Origin: Anaerolineales bacterium
GTDB lineage: Bacteria; Chloroflexota; Anaerolineae; Anaerolineales; UBA4823
Direction: 5' to 3'
NCBI GenBank assembly: GCA_026415275.1
Contig: JAOAHK010000002.1
Span: forward strand, 16,814-31,077
DNA length: 14,264 nucleotides
Shown: positions 6,456 through 14,213 of the stretch, in pieces
Numbering within the stretch: the stretch's first letter is position 1
How the letters are laid out: each line of letters starts with the position of its first letter
Notes under the pieces: model-generated
The model's database searches: none
Seen by the model: the letters and a program-made list of their open reading frames with translations, nothing else
Told to the model about the DNA's origin: nothing
Translations under genes and position numbers: made by a program

Positions 6456-7729
6456 GCAAATTCCCCCTTCAATCAAGTCACTTGACAATTGAAGCACAGC
6501 GAGAACGGATAAAGTTTCGCTTTGGGGGAACTTTTGCAGCTTTACGCCATCCTAATTATCGATGGTGGTTTTTCGGGCAATTGATCTCTTTGGTCGGCAC
6601 ATGGATGCAGAGCACAGCACAGGGGTTTTTCGTCTATGAATTGACCTCTTCACCGGCCTATTTAGGTTATGTCGGTTTTGCGGCTGGGCTGCCGACTTGG
6701 TTGTTCACTCTGTACGGTGGGCTTGTGGCAGATCGAATGCCACGCCGAACCCTGCTCATCCTCACTCAGAGTTCTATGATGCTCTTGGCAAGCATTTTGG
6801 CGTACTTAACCTTTACGGGGAGTGTCCGAGCTTGGCATATCGTGCTATTAGCTCTTCTCTTGGGCACAGCGAATGCCTTTGATGCGCCGGCGCGCCTTGC
6901 TTTTGTCATGGAGCTAGTGCCTCGCGAAGACCTGACCAATGCTGTGGCGCTTAATTCCACCATGTTCAATGCGGCTACCGCTGTTGGGCCGGCAGTGGCT
7001 GGAATAGCTTACGCAACCCTTGGGCCGGCGTGGTGCTTCACCATTAACGCGCTCTCTTTTATCGCAGTTATCTTTGCTCTGACGCAAATGCACCTCAAGG
7101 TTCTACCTAGAACCAGTTCTCGTGGACGGGCAATCGACGATATTCGACAAGGCTTTCACTTTGTCCGTTCTGATCTGATCGTGCGCACGTTAATCTTATA
7201 CTTAGCCGCAGTTAGTTTTTTAGGGATGGGCTTTGTGACCTTGATGCCGGCTTGGGCAGTGAAAGTTCTGGGTGGCGGAGCAACAACCAACGGATGGTTA
7301 CAGTCTGCACGTGGGATAGGCGCCCTGCTCGGGGCATTGCTTACAGCCTCTCTGGCACGACGGGATTTGCGGGGGAAATTGATCACGATCGGCACGTTTG
7401 CCTTTCCACTAGCCCTGTTTGGCTTTGCGCTCATTCGCTGGTTGCCTCTTTCCCTTGCGGCATTGGTGGTCATTGGTCTGAGTTTGATGATCTACATGAA
7501 TAATTCCAATTCAATGGTGCAGACGCAGACTCCAGACGAATTGCGCGGGCGCGTTTTGAGCATTTACTCGCTAGCCTTCTTCGGGTTGATGCCCTTAGGC
7601 TCATTGTTTGCTGGTGAGTTGGCAGCCCGAGTTGGCGAACCGCAGACGGTGATGATTGCAGCACTCTTGTTAGGTATTTGTTCCGGGGTGGTTTGGTTCA
7701 AGGCCCCTCAAGTGCGCCGGTTGGGATAG
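6452..7729 (+). CDS. Major facilitator superfamily transporter, MFS_3 (EntS-like exporter) group
   Basis: This 425-residue integral membrane protein has about twelve hydrophobic helices. After a 30-residue polar N-terminus, the first helix carries NYRWWFFGQLISLVGTWMQ, typical of the MFS_3 group that includes the enterobactin exporter EntS and putative drug exporters. The loop between helices two and three holds the MFS signature GGLVADRMPRR at 89-99, and a second such loop is TPDELRGRVLS near 364-374. Cells probably use it for proton-driven export of a small molecule; the substrate cannot be read from sequence. It is the second gene of a unit with the DUF2203 gene, sharing four bases. It converges with the diguanylate cyclase gene, and the 75 bases between them show no clear hairpin. 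Confidence 0.88.
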   Translation: MSKFPLQSSHLTIEAQRERIKFRFGGTFAALRHPNYRWWFFGQLISLVGTWMQSTAQGFFVYELTSSPAYLGYVGFAAGLPTWLFTLYGGLVADRMPRRTLLILTQSSMMLLASILAYLTFTGSVRAWHIVLLALLLGTANAFDAPARLAFVMELVPREDLTNAVALNSTMFNAATAVGPAVAGIAYATLGPAWCFTINALSFIAVIFALTQMHLKVLPRTSSRGRAIDDIRQGFHFVRSDLIVRTLILYLAAVSFLGMGFVTLMPAWAVKVLGGGATTNGWLQSARGIGALLGALLTASLARRDLRGKLITIGTFAFPLALFGFALIRWLPLSLAALVVIGLSLMIYMNNSNSMVQTQTPDELRGRVLSIYSLAFFGLMPLGSLFAGELAARVGEPQTVMIAALLLGICSGVVWFKAPQVRRLG

Positions 7730-7804
7730 AGGATGTCAAGATTGCACCCATCCCCTTACCCTGACCACCATTCTCCTGATCAGTATCCGCTCTTCTCGGA
7801 ATGC

Positions 7805-10057
7805 TTATGATTCTCCGACCCCAACTAAATTCCTCCCGCTCTGTTTTGCGTGGTAGAGAGCCTGATCGGTGCGCTCGATCAGCGATTTCAAGGTATCCTT
7901 GGGTTGAATTTCAGCCACTCCAAGGCAAATCGAGGTGCTAAGCATCTCTCCATTGTGAGGAAACCTTAAGCCTTCAACACGCAAACGCAAACGCTCGGCA
8001 GCTAGCAGTGCTTCTTGTAGGGTGGTCTCGGGTAAAAGGACTATAAATTCATCGCCGCCATAACGCGCCACAATATCCACTTGGCGTAGTTCCGCCTTGC
8101 AGTTTGCACTTACCGTGGCTAAAATCTTATCCCCCATCAAGTGACCATAAGTATCGTTGATCTCCTTAAAACGATCGATGTCAATCAGGATCATAGATAG
8201 AGGCCGATTGAAACGGTGGGCACGCAGCAACTCATGTTCAGCTAGGTCTAAAAAGCCGCGCCGGTTATAAAGACCGGTCAAGGGATCCGTAATGGCTTGT
8301 TGCTGCACAGCGGCATGCAGTTGGGCATTGCGCAAAGCGGTTGTTGCTGTGGCAGCAAAACTAACCAGCAAGCGCAGATCATCGGCAGTGAAGGCAACCT
8401 TGCGGCTTGAGCCAAGCGAAAGGGCGCCGTAGACGCGTTCTTCGGTGAGCAATGGGGCAACTATCAGAGACGAGATGTGAGGCATATTGGGGAAATCCGC
8501 CTCAGTACCAATTGAACTATCCAATTGCACATCTTCAACCAAGAACGGCCGGCGTTGGCGAACAGAGCGCGCCGAGTAACTATCCACCGATGTCGGCTTG
8601 AACAATCGAATGCGCGACTCTTCACCCCCCTGGGCGGCACGGACTTGGAGCTCTCCTGTCTCTGGCACAACCAAATGCAATAGTCCGGTTTCGGCTGCTG
8701 GGATGGCGCTAAGGGCAGCATCCAAAATCTGTCCCAGCAAGGTGTCGATATCCAGCGTAGAGAGCAAAGCTGTGGTTGCTTTCTGCAGCGCATCCAATTC
8801 TTTAGCGCGGTGTTGAGCAACTTCCAATGCATATTCTTTTGAGATCGCCAAGGCAATCTGGTTGGCAGCTTGTTCGCCGAAGGCTAATTCCATCGGGCTA
8901 AAAGCATGGTGAATACGATAGGAAATGAGAATGACCCCTAGTTTTCTCTCGTTGGCAATCAACGGCAATGCCAGCATACTTTGGCTTTCCAATCGTTCGA
9001 CCAAGCGGGGATTAAGCCATGGCGAAATGGAAGGCTCCGCAATGGGAATCACTCGCGCGCTGTTGACCAATGCGCTACCGAGCACCTTCAACGAAGGGTC
9101 TCTTAAGGGGCTGTTGATCCATTCAGCTTGATATCCATGCGCGTGATGGATAACGGGGAATTTTTGTTGTTCATCCCAAAGAGCAAAGAGACAGGTGTCT
9201 GCCGAAAAAAGCTGGCAGATTCGCTCATTGATGGCGATGATCATAGAATTGAAACCTCGCGCTTGCAACGCCTCGCGGGTGATCTGATTGAGCAACGCTA
9301 AAGACTGCTCGCGTTGAGCCAACTCGCGTTGACGTTGTTCAGCTTCAATCTGGCGTTGTTGTTGTTCCTTGTAGTGAAGCACATTTTGGAGGGAAATCGA
9401 AACCAAATTAGCAACTGCATAAACAACGCTTAGCTCGTCGGGAGTGAATGGACACCGGCGCTTACTCTCAATTACTAGATGCCCAAATTGAGCTGTTGTA
9501 TTCCGCAGGGGTGCCCGAATGCGAAGCGTTGTCGCCTCGCCCGGTGAAGAAGAGAATTTCGAGGGTTGGCCCTTTGAGTTTGAAAAAGATTCTTTTCGGA
9601 CGAATGTTGAATGGCTTGTTTTAGACTCTTGGGTTGTGTCCTTTGAGTGGGTGAACATTCGTTGTCGCCCAGTCGAAGGGTCTTGCAGAGCAATGTAAGC
9701 CCGCTCATAACCGAATTCCTGTTCGAGGGTTTGAATTGCAGCAGAACAAATGAGCTCTTCGTCCCGCAGGGTAGCAATTCTTGAACTCAAGTCGATCAAC
9801 GCCTTTTGATAACGAATGCGCTGCTCACTTTGGAGGATTTGCTCCTCAAGTTGTCGACTGAGCGAGAAAAATTTTCGATATCCATATTCAATAATTAGAA
9901 AGGCAACCACACTGCCGATCACCCAATGAGTCAAATGCCGCCAAAGCGACCGGTCGGCGAGATATTGGAAGAGCAAGCTTACACTTAGGATAAGAAGCAC
10001 GATGAATTGGGTGATATACTTCCAGCGCAGCCAATTTTTATGGTGACCGAAATTCAT
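7805..10057 (-). CDS. Membrane-anchored triple-GAF diguanylate cyclase (GGDEF)
   Basis: This 750-residue protein should make cyclic di-GMP from two GTP. Two hydrophobic helices (about 15-32 and 44-57) anchor it. A short coiled coil at 63-85 leads into three GAF-like sensor domains at about 86-220, 265-400 and 410-580, with a Gln/Glu/Arg-rich coiled coil between the first two. The GGDEF domain runs from DPLTGLYNRR (591) to the end. The active motif GGDEF is intact at 667-671, metal-site Asp626 is present, and the product-inhibition I-site RQVD at 658-661 has the correct five-residue gap. A longer frame would start at 10147 inside the upstream gene, but the ATG ending at 10057 has a strong AAAGGGGG site and follows the upstream stop by 25 bases. 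It is the third gene of the mutase operon. No EAL domain is present. Confidence 0.92.
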   Translation of the reverse strand: MNFGHHKNWLRWKYITQFIVLLILSVSLLFQYLADRSLWRHLTHWVIGSVVAFLIIEYGYRKFFSLSRQLEEQILQSEQRIRYQKALIDLSSRIATLRDEELICSAAIQTLEQEFGYERAYIALQDPSTGRQRMFTHSKDTTQESKTSHSTFVRKESFSNSKGQPSKFSSSPGEATTLRIRAPLRNTTAQFGHLVIESKRRCPFTPDELSVVYAVANLVSISLQNVLHYKEQQQRQIEAEQRQRELAQREQSLALLNQITREALQARGFNSMIIAINERICQLFSADTCLFALWDEQQKFPVIHHAHGYQAEWINSPLRDPSLKVLGSALVNSARVIPIAEPSISPWLNPRLVERLESQSMLALPLIANERKLGVILISYRIHHAFSPMELAFGEQAANQIALAISKEYALEVAQHRAKELDALQKATTALLSTLDIDTLLGQILDAALSAIPAAETGLLHLVVPETGELQVRAAQGGEESRIRLFKPTSVDSYSARSVRQRRPFLVEDVQLDSSIGTEADFPNMPHISSLIVAPLLTEERVYGALSLGSSRKVAFTADDLRLLVSFAATATTALRNAQLHAAVQQQAITDPLTGLYNRRGFLDLAEHELLRAHRFNRPLSMILIDIDRFKEINDTYGHLMGDKILATVSANCKAELRQVDIVARYGGDEFIVLLPETTLQEALLAAERLRLRVEGLRFPHNGEMLSTSICLGVAEIQPKDTLKSLIERTDQALYHAKQSGRNLVGVGES

Positions 10058-10082
10058 CGAGTTGCCCCCTTTATCAGCGTTC

Positions 10083-11168
10083 TTAACTCTCCTCCAGAGG
10101 CAAGAATCCTCGACCGAGAATTTCCTGCGCTGGGATAACCATGACAAAAGCTTTCTGATCGACTTTGCGGACAGAGGCTTTGAGTTGGTTGATTTCTGTA
10201 ATCGTCAATGCACAGAGCAAGATGCGGTGTTCCTTGCCTGTGTACATGCCGGTGCCGGCCATGGCAGTTACGCCACGGTGCATGTCCTTCAAGATGATTT
10301 CAGCAATCGCTTCCGCTTGGTCGGTGATGATCATAGCGACCAATTGTTTGCGACGACGCGATTGACGAAACCAAGGTTTGTTGGCTTCGGCGGTTGCCCG
10401 ACTGACCGGAATGCCGCGTGCCTCCTCCAAGTAGCGGGGCAAGACCTCTCCGGTCGCCTGTTGGAGAGAAGCGGTAGCTAAACTGATGGCAATCATCAGG
10501 AGGTAAAAAAGGACTCCGCCACTCAAGACCAATATGCCGGGAATGCTGCCAATTGCGGCTCTCTCCATCAGTTCATCCCAATGCTGGATCATCGTAGGGT
10601 ACATGATCAGTTTGGCCAACCAGGAGATGCCCAAGATCAGGTAAATCCATAAGTAATTTCGCCGCAGGCGCCGCCCAATTGCCTCCCACATCGAAATTGG
10701 GAAATCGGGGTGAAGCAGATTTTCGGCAAGGCTCTCTGCCCAATCGGCTGCAGGATGAAAGGGCGGAACGAGCATGGCGGCGTAGAAGTCGGTTTCCATC
10801 AAACGTACCCGATAAGACCATAACTCATAATAGCGATAGCGGCGGGCTTCAATGTAGAGGAACAGCGTGATTAAGAGCGTGTTTAGGATGATGACCCCAT
10901 GAAACCCGTCAGGGTCAAATGCTAACGCAATTGCCGCCCCTGTAGTGACCACTGCCCAATTGGTGGTTGTATCCAAGCGCTGGCGCCAGACATTGGCGCG
11001 TTGGATTTCGGCGCGGAAGAAATGCACCATCGCGGTCGTAAACTCGCTGGCTTTTAGTCGATAGCCGCGATAGGTCCATACCGCTTCTGAAGTCGCTGTG
11101 GATTCACTTGAAGAAGCGGATGGCTGGAAGGGCGTTTCTGCAGTTGAATTCTCCTCGTTTGGTGCCAT
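10083..11168 (-). CDS. DUF2270 membrane protein with a C-terminal DUF2179-like domain
   Basis: The protein has 361 residues from the ATG ending at 11168, 16 bases after the mutase stop. A frame from 11216 would overlap the mutase and has no ribosome site; that of 11168 is weak too. After a Ser/Thr/Glu-rich N-terminus of about 30 residues, residues 40-235 match the DUF2270 pattern: FFRAEIQRANVWRQRLDTTT, EARRYRYYELWSYRVRLMET, and LLHPDFPISMWEAIGRRLRR. There are four hydrophobic helices at about 70-84, 91-106, 172-189 and 209-231. Residues 275-355 resemble DUF2179, the cytoplasmic tail of YitT-type membrane proteins, with GVTAMAGTGMYTGKEHRIL. Function is unknown; DUF2179 has a small alpha/beta fold suggestive of ligand sensing. 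It sits between a CoA mutase and a diguanylate cyclase in one operon. Confidence 0.82.
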   Translation of the reverse strand: MAPNEENSTAETPFQPSASSSESTATSEAVWTYRGYRLKASEFTTAMVHFFRAEIQRANVWRQRLDTTTNWAVVTTGAAIALAFDPDGFHGVIILNTLLITLFLYIEARRYRYYELWSYRVRLMETDFYAAMLVPPFHPAADWAESLAENLLHPDFPISMWEAIGRRLRRNYLWIYLILGISWLAKLIMYPTMIQHWDELMERAAIGSIPGILVLSGGVLFYLLMIAISLATASLQQATGEVLPRYLEEARGIPVSRATAEANKPWFRQSRRRKQLVAMIITDQAEAIAEIILKDMHRGVTAMAGTGMYTGKEHRILLCALTITEINQLKASVRKVDQKAFVMVIPAQEILGRGFLPLEES

Positions 11169-11184
11169 CACTCTAAGATTGATT

Positions 11185-12864
11185 TTACACCCAAGTCGGC
11201 TCGCGGTATACCCCATATACAGTTTTCATCACGCCGATAATTTCGCCTAAGGTGGCATAAGCGCGTACAGCGTCCAGAATATAGGGCATCGTATTTTCGG
11301 TTCCTTGGCAAGCAATGCGCAGTCGGTCTAATGTTTGTCCAACTCGGCCGTTGTCCCGCTGCATCCGTAGCCGACGCAAACGTTCGATCTGGCGCGGGTA
11401 CCCTTGAGGGTCCATCTCTAAAATGGGGATCGTGATCGGCTTCTCGTCCTGATAGGCATTTACACCGACAATTATGCGGTCGCCGCGATCAATTTCCTGT
11501 TGATAGCGGTAAGCTGAGTCGGCAATTTCGCCTTGGAAAAAGCCTTTTTCAATGGCAGGAAGCACGCCGCCCAATGCCTCAATGCGCTGAAAATACTCAT
11601 AGGCTTGCTTTTCCAAACGATTGGTTTGCGCCTCGACAAAGAAGGATCCACCTAAGGGGTCAATTGTGTTTGCTACACCCGACTCTTCGGCGATGATCTG
11701 TTGCGTGCGGAGGGCAATGGTCACCGCTTGCTCGGAGGGAAGAGCAAGCGCTTCGTCCATGCTATTGGTGTGCAAAGATTGAGTGCCGCCCAAAACCGCA
11801 GCCAGGGCTTGGATAGCAACGCGCACAATGTTGTTTTCAGGCTGTTGGGCGGTGAGGGATACACCGGCAGTTTGGGTGTGAAAGCGCATCAGCCAGGAGC
11901 GCGGATTCTGCGCCTTAAAGGTCTGACGCATTTCACGCGCCCAGATGCGCCGCGCAGCGCGGTATTTGGCAATTTCTTCAAAAAAGTCGTTATGAGCGTT
12001 GAAAAAGAACGAAAGTCTTGGTGCAAAGCTATCGATCTCCAGCCCCCGTTTCAGCGCCCAACGCACATATTCCATCCCATCGGCAAGCGTGAACGCAAGT
12101 TCTTGAGCCGCTGTTGCACCGGCTTCGCGAATATGGTAACCCGAGATGCTGATCGGATTCCATTGGGGCAGGGTTTGCGCACCATATTCAATCGTATCAA
12201 TCACCAAGCGCATAGATGGCTCAGGAGGAAAGATGTACTCCTTCTGGGCGATATATTCTTTCAAGATGTCGTTTTGAATTGTGCCCCGCAATTGATCGGG
12301 GCGGACGCCTTGTTTCTCGGCCGTGGCGATATACATTGCCCAGATAACCGCTGCGGGTGAATTGATGGTCATACTGGTCGAGACCTTATCCAGCGGGATG
12401 CCATCCAGCAAGATTTCCATATCCTTCAAAGAAGAAACAGCTACCCCGCATTTGCCAAATTCCCCTTCAGCTTCAGGGGCATCGGTGTCATAGCCCATCA
12501 GGGTTGGCAGGTCAAAAGCAATAGATAACCCGGTCTGCCCTTGTTCTAAAAGATACTTAAACCGGGCGTTGGTTTCCTCGGCGGTGCCAAATCCGGCGAA
12601 CATGCGCATGGTCCACAGCCGGCCTCGATGCATCGTAGGATGAATGCCCCGCGTGTAGGGATACTCACCAGGTAAGCCCAAGTCCCGCAGGTAGTCGAGG
12701 TTCGCAACGTCCAATGGCGTGTAAAGCCGCTCAACAGTTTCAGAGGATGTGGTCATGAAGCGGGGATTGCGTTCCGGTAGTCGTTTGAGGCTTTCAGATA
12801 GGGTAGTCTCTTGCCAATTCTGAATAGCTTGGCTCAGCTCAGCCAGTTTCTCCCAATCGTACAT
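11185..12864 (-). CDS. Cobalamin-dependent acyl-CoA mutase large subunit, isobutyryl-CoA mutase-like
   Basis: This 559-residue protein is the substrate-binding large subunit of the methylmalonyl-CoA mutase family, without the fused B12-binding domain. The ATG ending at 12864 has a strong AAGGAGG site five bases away. Its numbering happens to coincide with Propionibacterium MutB: the CoA-contact residues Arg82, Thr85 and Arg87 (RLWTMR) and the catalytic His244 (SGYH) fall at the same positions. The two residues that hold the substrate carboxylate in methylmalonyl-CoA mutase, Tyr89 and Arg207, are Phe89 (RMFAGF) and Gln207 (YIAQKEY). The same pair defines isobutyryl-CoA mutase, which interconverts isobutyryl-CoA and butyryl-CoA. 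A methylmalonyl-CoA role is therefore doubtful. The small cobalamin-binding subunit is not in the window. It is the first gene of a three-gene operon with an extended -10 upstream. Confidence 0.9.
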   Translation of the reverse strand: MYDWEKLAELSQAIQNWQETTLSESLKRLPERNPRFMTTSSETVERLYTPLDVANLDYLRDLGLPGEYPYTRGIHPTMHRGRLWTMRMFAGFGTAEETNARFKYLLEQGQTGLSIAFDLPTLMGYDTDAPEAEGEFGKCGVAVSSLKDMEILLDGIPLDKVSTSMTINSPAAVIWAMYIATAEKQGVRPDQLRGTIQNDILKEYIAQKEYIFPPEPSMRLVIDTIEYGAQTLPQWNPISISGYHIREAGATAAQELAFTLADGMEYVRWALKRGLEIDSFAPRLSFFFNAHNDFFEEIAKYRAARRIWAREMRQTFKAQNPRSWLMRFHTQTAGVSLTAQQPENNIVRVAIQALAAVLGGTQSLHTNSMDEALALPSEQAVTIALRTQQIIAEESGVANTIDPLGGSFFVEAQTNRLEKQAYEYFQRIEALGGVLPAIEKGFFQGEIADSAYRYQQEIDRGDRIIVGVNAYQDEKPITIPILEMDPQGYPRQIERLRRLRMQRDNGRVGQTLDRLRIACQGTENTMPYILDAVRAYATLGEIIGVMKTVYGVYREPTWV

Positions 12865-12915
12865 CCCAACCTCCTTTGGCATGGTTCAAGGGGAGCGAAA
12901 CGAATGAACAAAGAA

Positions 12916-12924
12916 ATTATAGCA
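12916..12924 (-). promoter_or_regulatory. Extended -10 promoter of the mutase operon
   Basis: Read on the minus strand the sequence is TGCTATAAT, a perfect extended -10. No convincing -35 lies 16-18 bases further upstream. It is 51 bases from the mutase start, in a short gap between that gene and the decayed GGDEF gene. Confidence 0.55.
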
Positions 12925-12973
12925 CGGAGTAAAGCGCAAAATATTGAGAAGACGGAATTGCCAAGTTGGGCGC

Positions 12974-13616
12974 TTATGTAGACAAATTGTTACCTCGGTA
13001 GATTCGCACGCAATTTCGACCCTCTTGTTTTGCTTGATAGAGAGCAAAGTCTGCAAAGTAAATAAGCGTCTCTATGGAATCAATTTGTTGTTCTGTAACG
13101 GCAATACCGATGCTGGCAGTGACTTGGATTGAGATTTCCTCAATCCGAAAGATTTGGGCTTCAAACGTTTGACAAAGACGCCAAGCAACTTTCTCAGCCT
13201 CAGCAGCGTCTATGCCTGGCATAAGGATTGCAAATTCCTCTCCGCCATAACGACAAAGCAAGTCAATAGCACGTAAATTATTGCTCAGCCACAGACCAAT
13301 GGCATGCAGCAATTTATCTCCAACCCCGTGCCCGTAGTGGTCGTTTACATCTTTGAAGTGGTCAAGATCGAGCATCAACAACGCGATGATTATGCGCCCG
13401 TGCCAAATTAAACAAACCGCGGGCTAATCCAGCTTGATAAACAGAGCCCTCTTTCTCTTCACCAGCCAGTTGACATGCTTGCTGAGCAAACTGAATCGCG
13501 CGCGCCGGGTCGCTGAAACTCAGCTCAGCCGATAGCGCATTCAATAAGTCAACCCGTTGCTGGCGATCAGTGGTTAGCTCTAACCGGGATTCCAGAGAAA
13601 CAATACGCTGATTCAT
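12974..13616 (-). pseudogene. Decayed TPR-GGDEF diguanylate cyclase gene (internal deletion and frameshift)
   Basis: Two overlapping minus-strand frames are pieces of one gene. The first (13616-13362) begins MNQRIVSLESRLE and has TPR-like helices such as LSFSDPARAIQFAQQACQLA, ending in GLARGLFNLARAHNHR before it runs into unrelated codons and a stop. The second frame, from about 13381 to 12974, continues with LMLDLDHFKDVNDHYGHG. It carries an intact GGEEF motif, an I-site RAID five residues before it, and the domain end ALYQAKQEGRN. The DPLTGLxNRR opening of the GGDEF domain and the rest of the TPR region are missing, so a large internal piece was lost and the frame shifted near 13383-13390. 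The second frame has only a TTG start without ribosome site. An assembly error could explain the frameshift but not easily the missing region. Confidence 0.75.
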
Positions 13617-13633
13617 GGATTGTCCATGATCAA

Positions 13634-13639
13634 ATTATA
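13634..13639 (-). promoter_or_regulatory. Candidate -10 box of the TPR-GGDEF remnant
   Basis: TATAAT on the minus strand lies 17 bases before the ATG at 13616, so the transcript would start about ten bases before the start codon. No ribosome site is visible, which suggests near-leaderless expression or a chance match. No clear -35 is present. Confidence 0.3.
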
Positions 13640-13693
13640 CAACTCAATGATAGCGAAATTCCAGCGAACCCATTTTGAGGGGAAATCGCGAGC

Positions 13694-13703
13694 GACCTAG
13701 GTC
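13694..13703. promoter_or_regulatory. 10-bp palindrome upstream of the TPR-GGDEF remnant
   Basis: GACCTAGGTC is a perfect inverted repeat in the gap between the Fur-family gene and the remnant, about 55 bases upstream of the -10 candidate. It is short, and may be an operator or chance. Confidence 0.2.
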
Positions 13704-13734
13704 ATTCAATTTGCTCCACGATGGATGAGAATTT

Positions 13735-13757
13735 GGATTCTGTGGATTAGACGGATT
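13735..13757. repeat. Three GGATT units with a 9-base period
   Basis: GGATT occurs at 13735, 13744 and 13753, each exactly nine bases after the last, just downstream of the Fur-family stop codon. The four bases between units differ. The role is unknown. Confidence 0.3.
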
Positions 13758-13772
13758 TTTTGACTTAAGTGG

Positions 13773-14213
13773 TTAGATTCTTTTACGAGCCTGACACGCT
13801 TGACATTCCCCAAACAGTTGTAGCCAATGGTCGCCGATCTTATATCCACTGCGTTGGCTGATTTTTTGAATTAATGCATCAATCCCTTCTTCGTCCCCCT
13901 CGAAAAATTCAACTTTGCCGCACCCGCTGCAAACCAATAGGTGTTGATGCCCTTCAAACGCAGTGACAAAGGCTTGACAACCGCTAGGCTGGTGTACTCT
14001 TTGGATCAGATTTAGCTCTTCCAATTTCTCCAAGGTGCGATACACTGTAACGAGCCCAAGCTTGGGATAGCGTTGGTGCCCGCTCTCATAGACATTGAGG
14101 GGGGTTAGAGCGCGATCGCTGGCTGCCATAATTTCCACCACCACTCGGCGCGGATCGGTGATGCGATAGCCATTGCGCTGTAAGCAATCTAGCCATTCTT
14201 GGGCTTTGCTCAT
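13773..14213 (-). CDS. Fur-family metal-responsive transcription regulator
   Basis: The ATG ending at 14213 gives 146 residues, the usual length of the family. A good AAAGGAGGTC site lies about 11 bases upstream; a longer frame from 14255 would swallow this site. The winged-helix DNA-binding domain has TPLNVYESGH and the recognition segment LVTVYRTLEKLEEL at 54-67. The dimerisation domain has GHQHLLVCSGCG: His89 and His91 are likely regulatory-metal ligands, with His129 in GDHWLQL. The structural zinc site is Cys95, Cys98, Cys137 and Cys140. Family members repress iron, zinc or peroxide-defence genes. Cys79 lies where Zur proteins have a ligand, and the His-to-Cys spacing is one residue longer than in Fur, so I lean weakly to zinc uptake regulation. 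The target genes are not in the window. Confidence 0.92.
   Translation of the reverse strand: MSKAQEWLDCLQRNGYRITDPRRVVVEIMAASDRALTPLNVYESGHQRYPKLGLVTVYRTLEKLEELNLIQRVHQPSGCQAFVTAFEGHQHLLVCSGCGKVEFFEGDEEGIDALIQKISQRSGYKIGDHWLQLFGECQACQARKRI

Noticed and set aside
7730..7804. Bidirectional terminator between the converging MFS and cyclase genes
   Set aside because: I searched by eye for a stem with a T run and found none convincing.
10058..10147. Longer N-terminus of the triple-GAF diguanylate cyclase
   Set aside because: It would overlap the upstream gene by 65 bases, while the ATG ending at 10057 has a strong ribosome site.
10062..10481. A 139-codon plus-strand open frame
   Set aside because: It is antisense to the DUF2179-like domain, which shows clear conserved residues on the minus strand.
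11701..12360. A 219-codon open frame on the plus strand
   Set aside because: It lies wholly antisense to the mutase, whose conserved motifs run through the whole stretch. Its translation has no recognisable domain.
11185..12864. Plain methylmalonyl-CoA mutase call
   Set aside because: Overall similarity supports the family, but both substrate-carboxylate residues are replaced, so the narrow functional name is not supported.
12974..13381. The GGEEF fragment as a gene of its own
   Set aside because: It begins with TTG without a ribosome site and lacks the first part of the GGDEF domain. The matching upstream frame makes a broken longer gene more likely.
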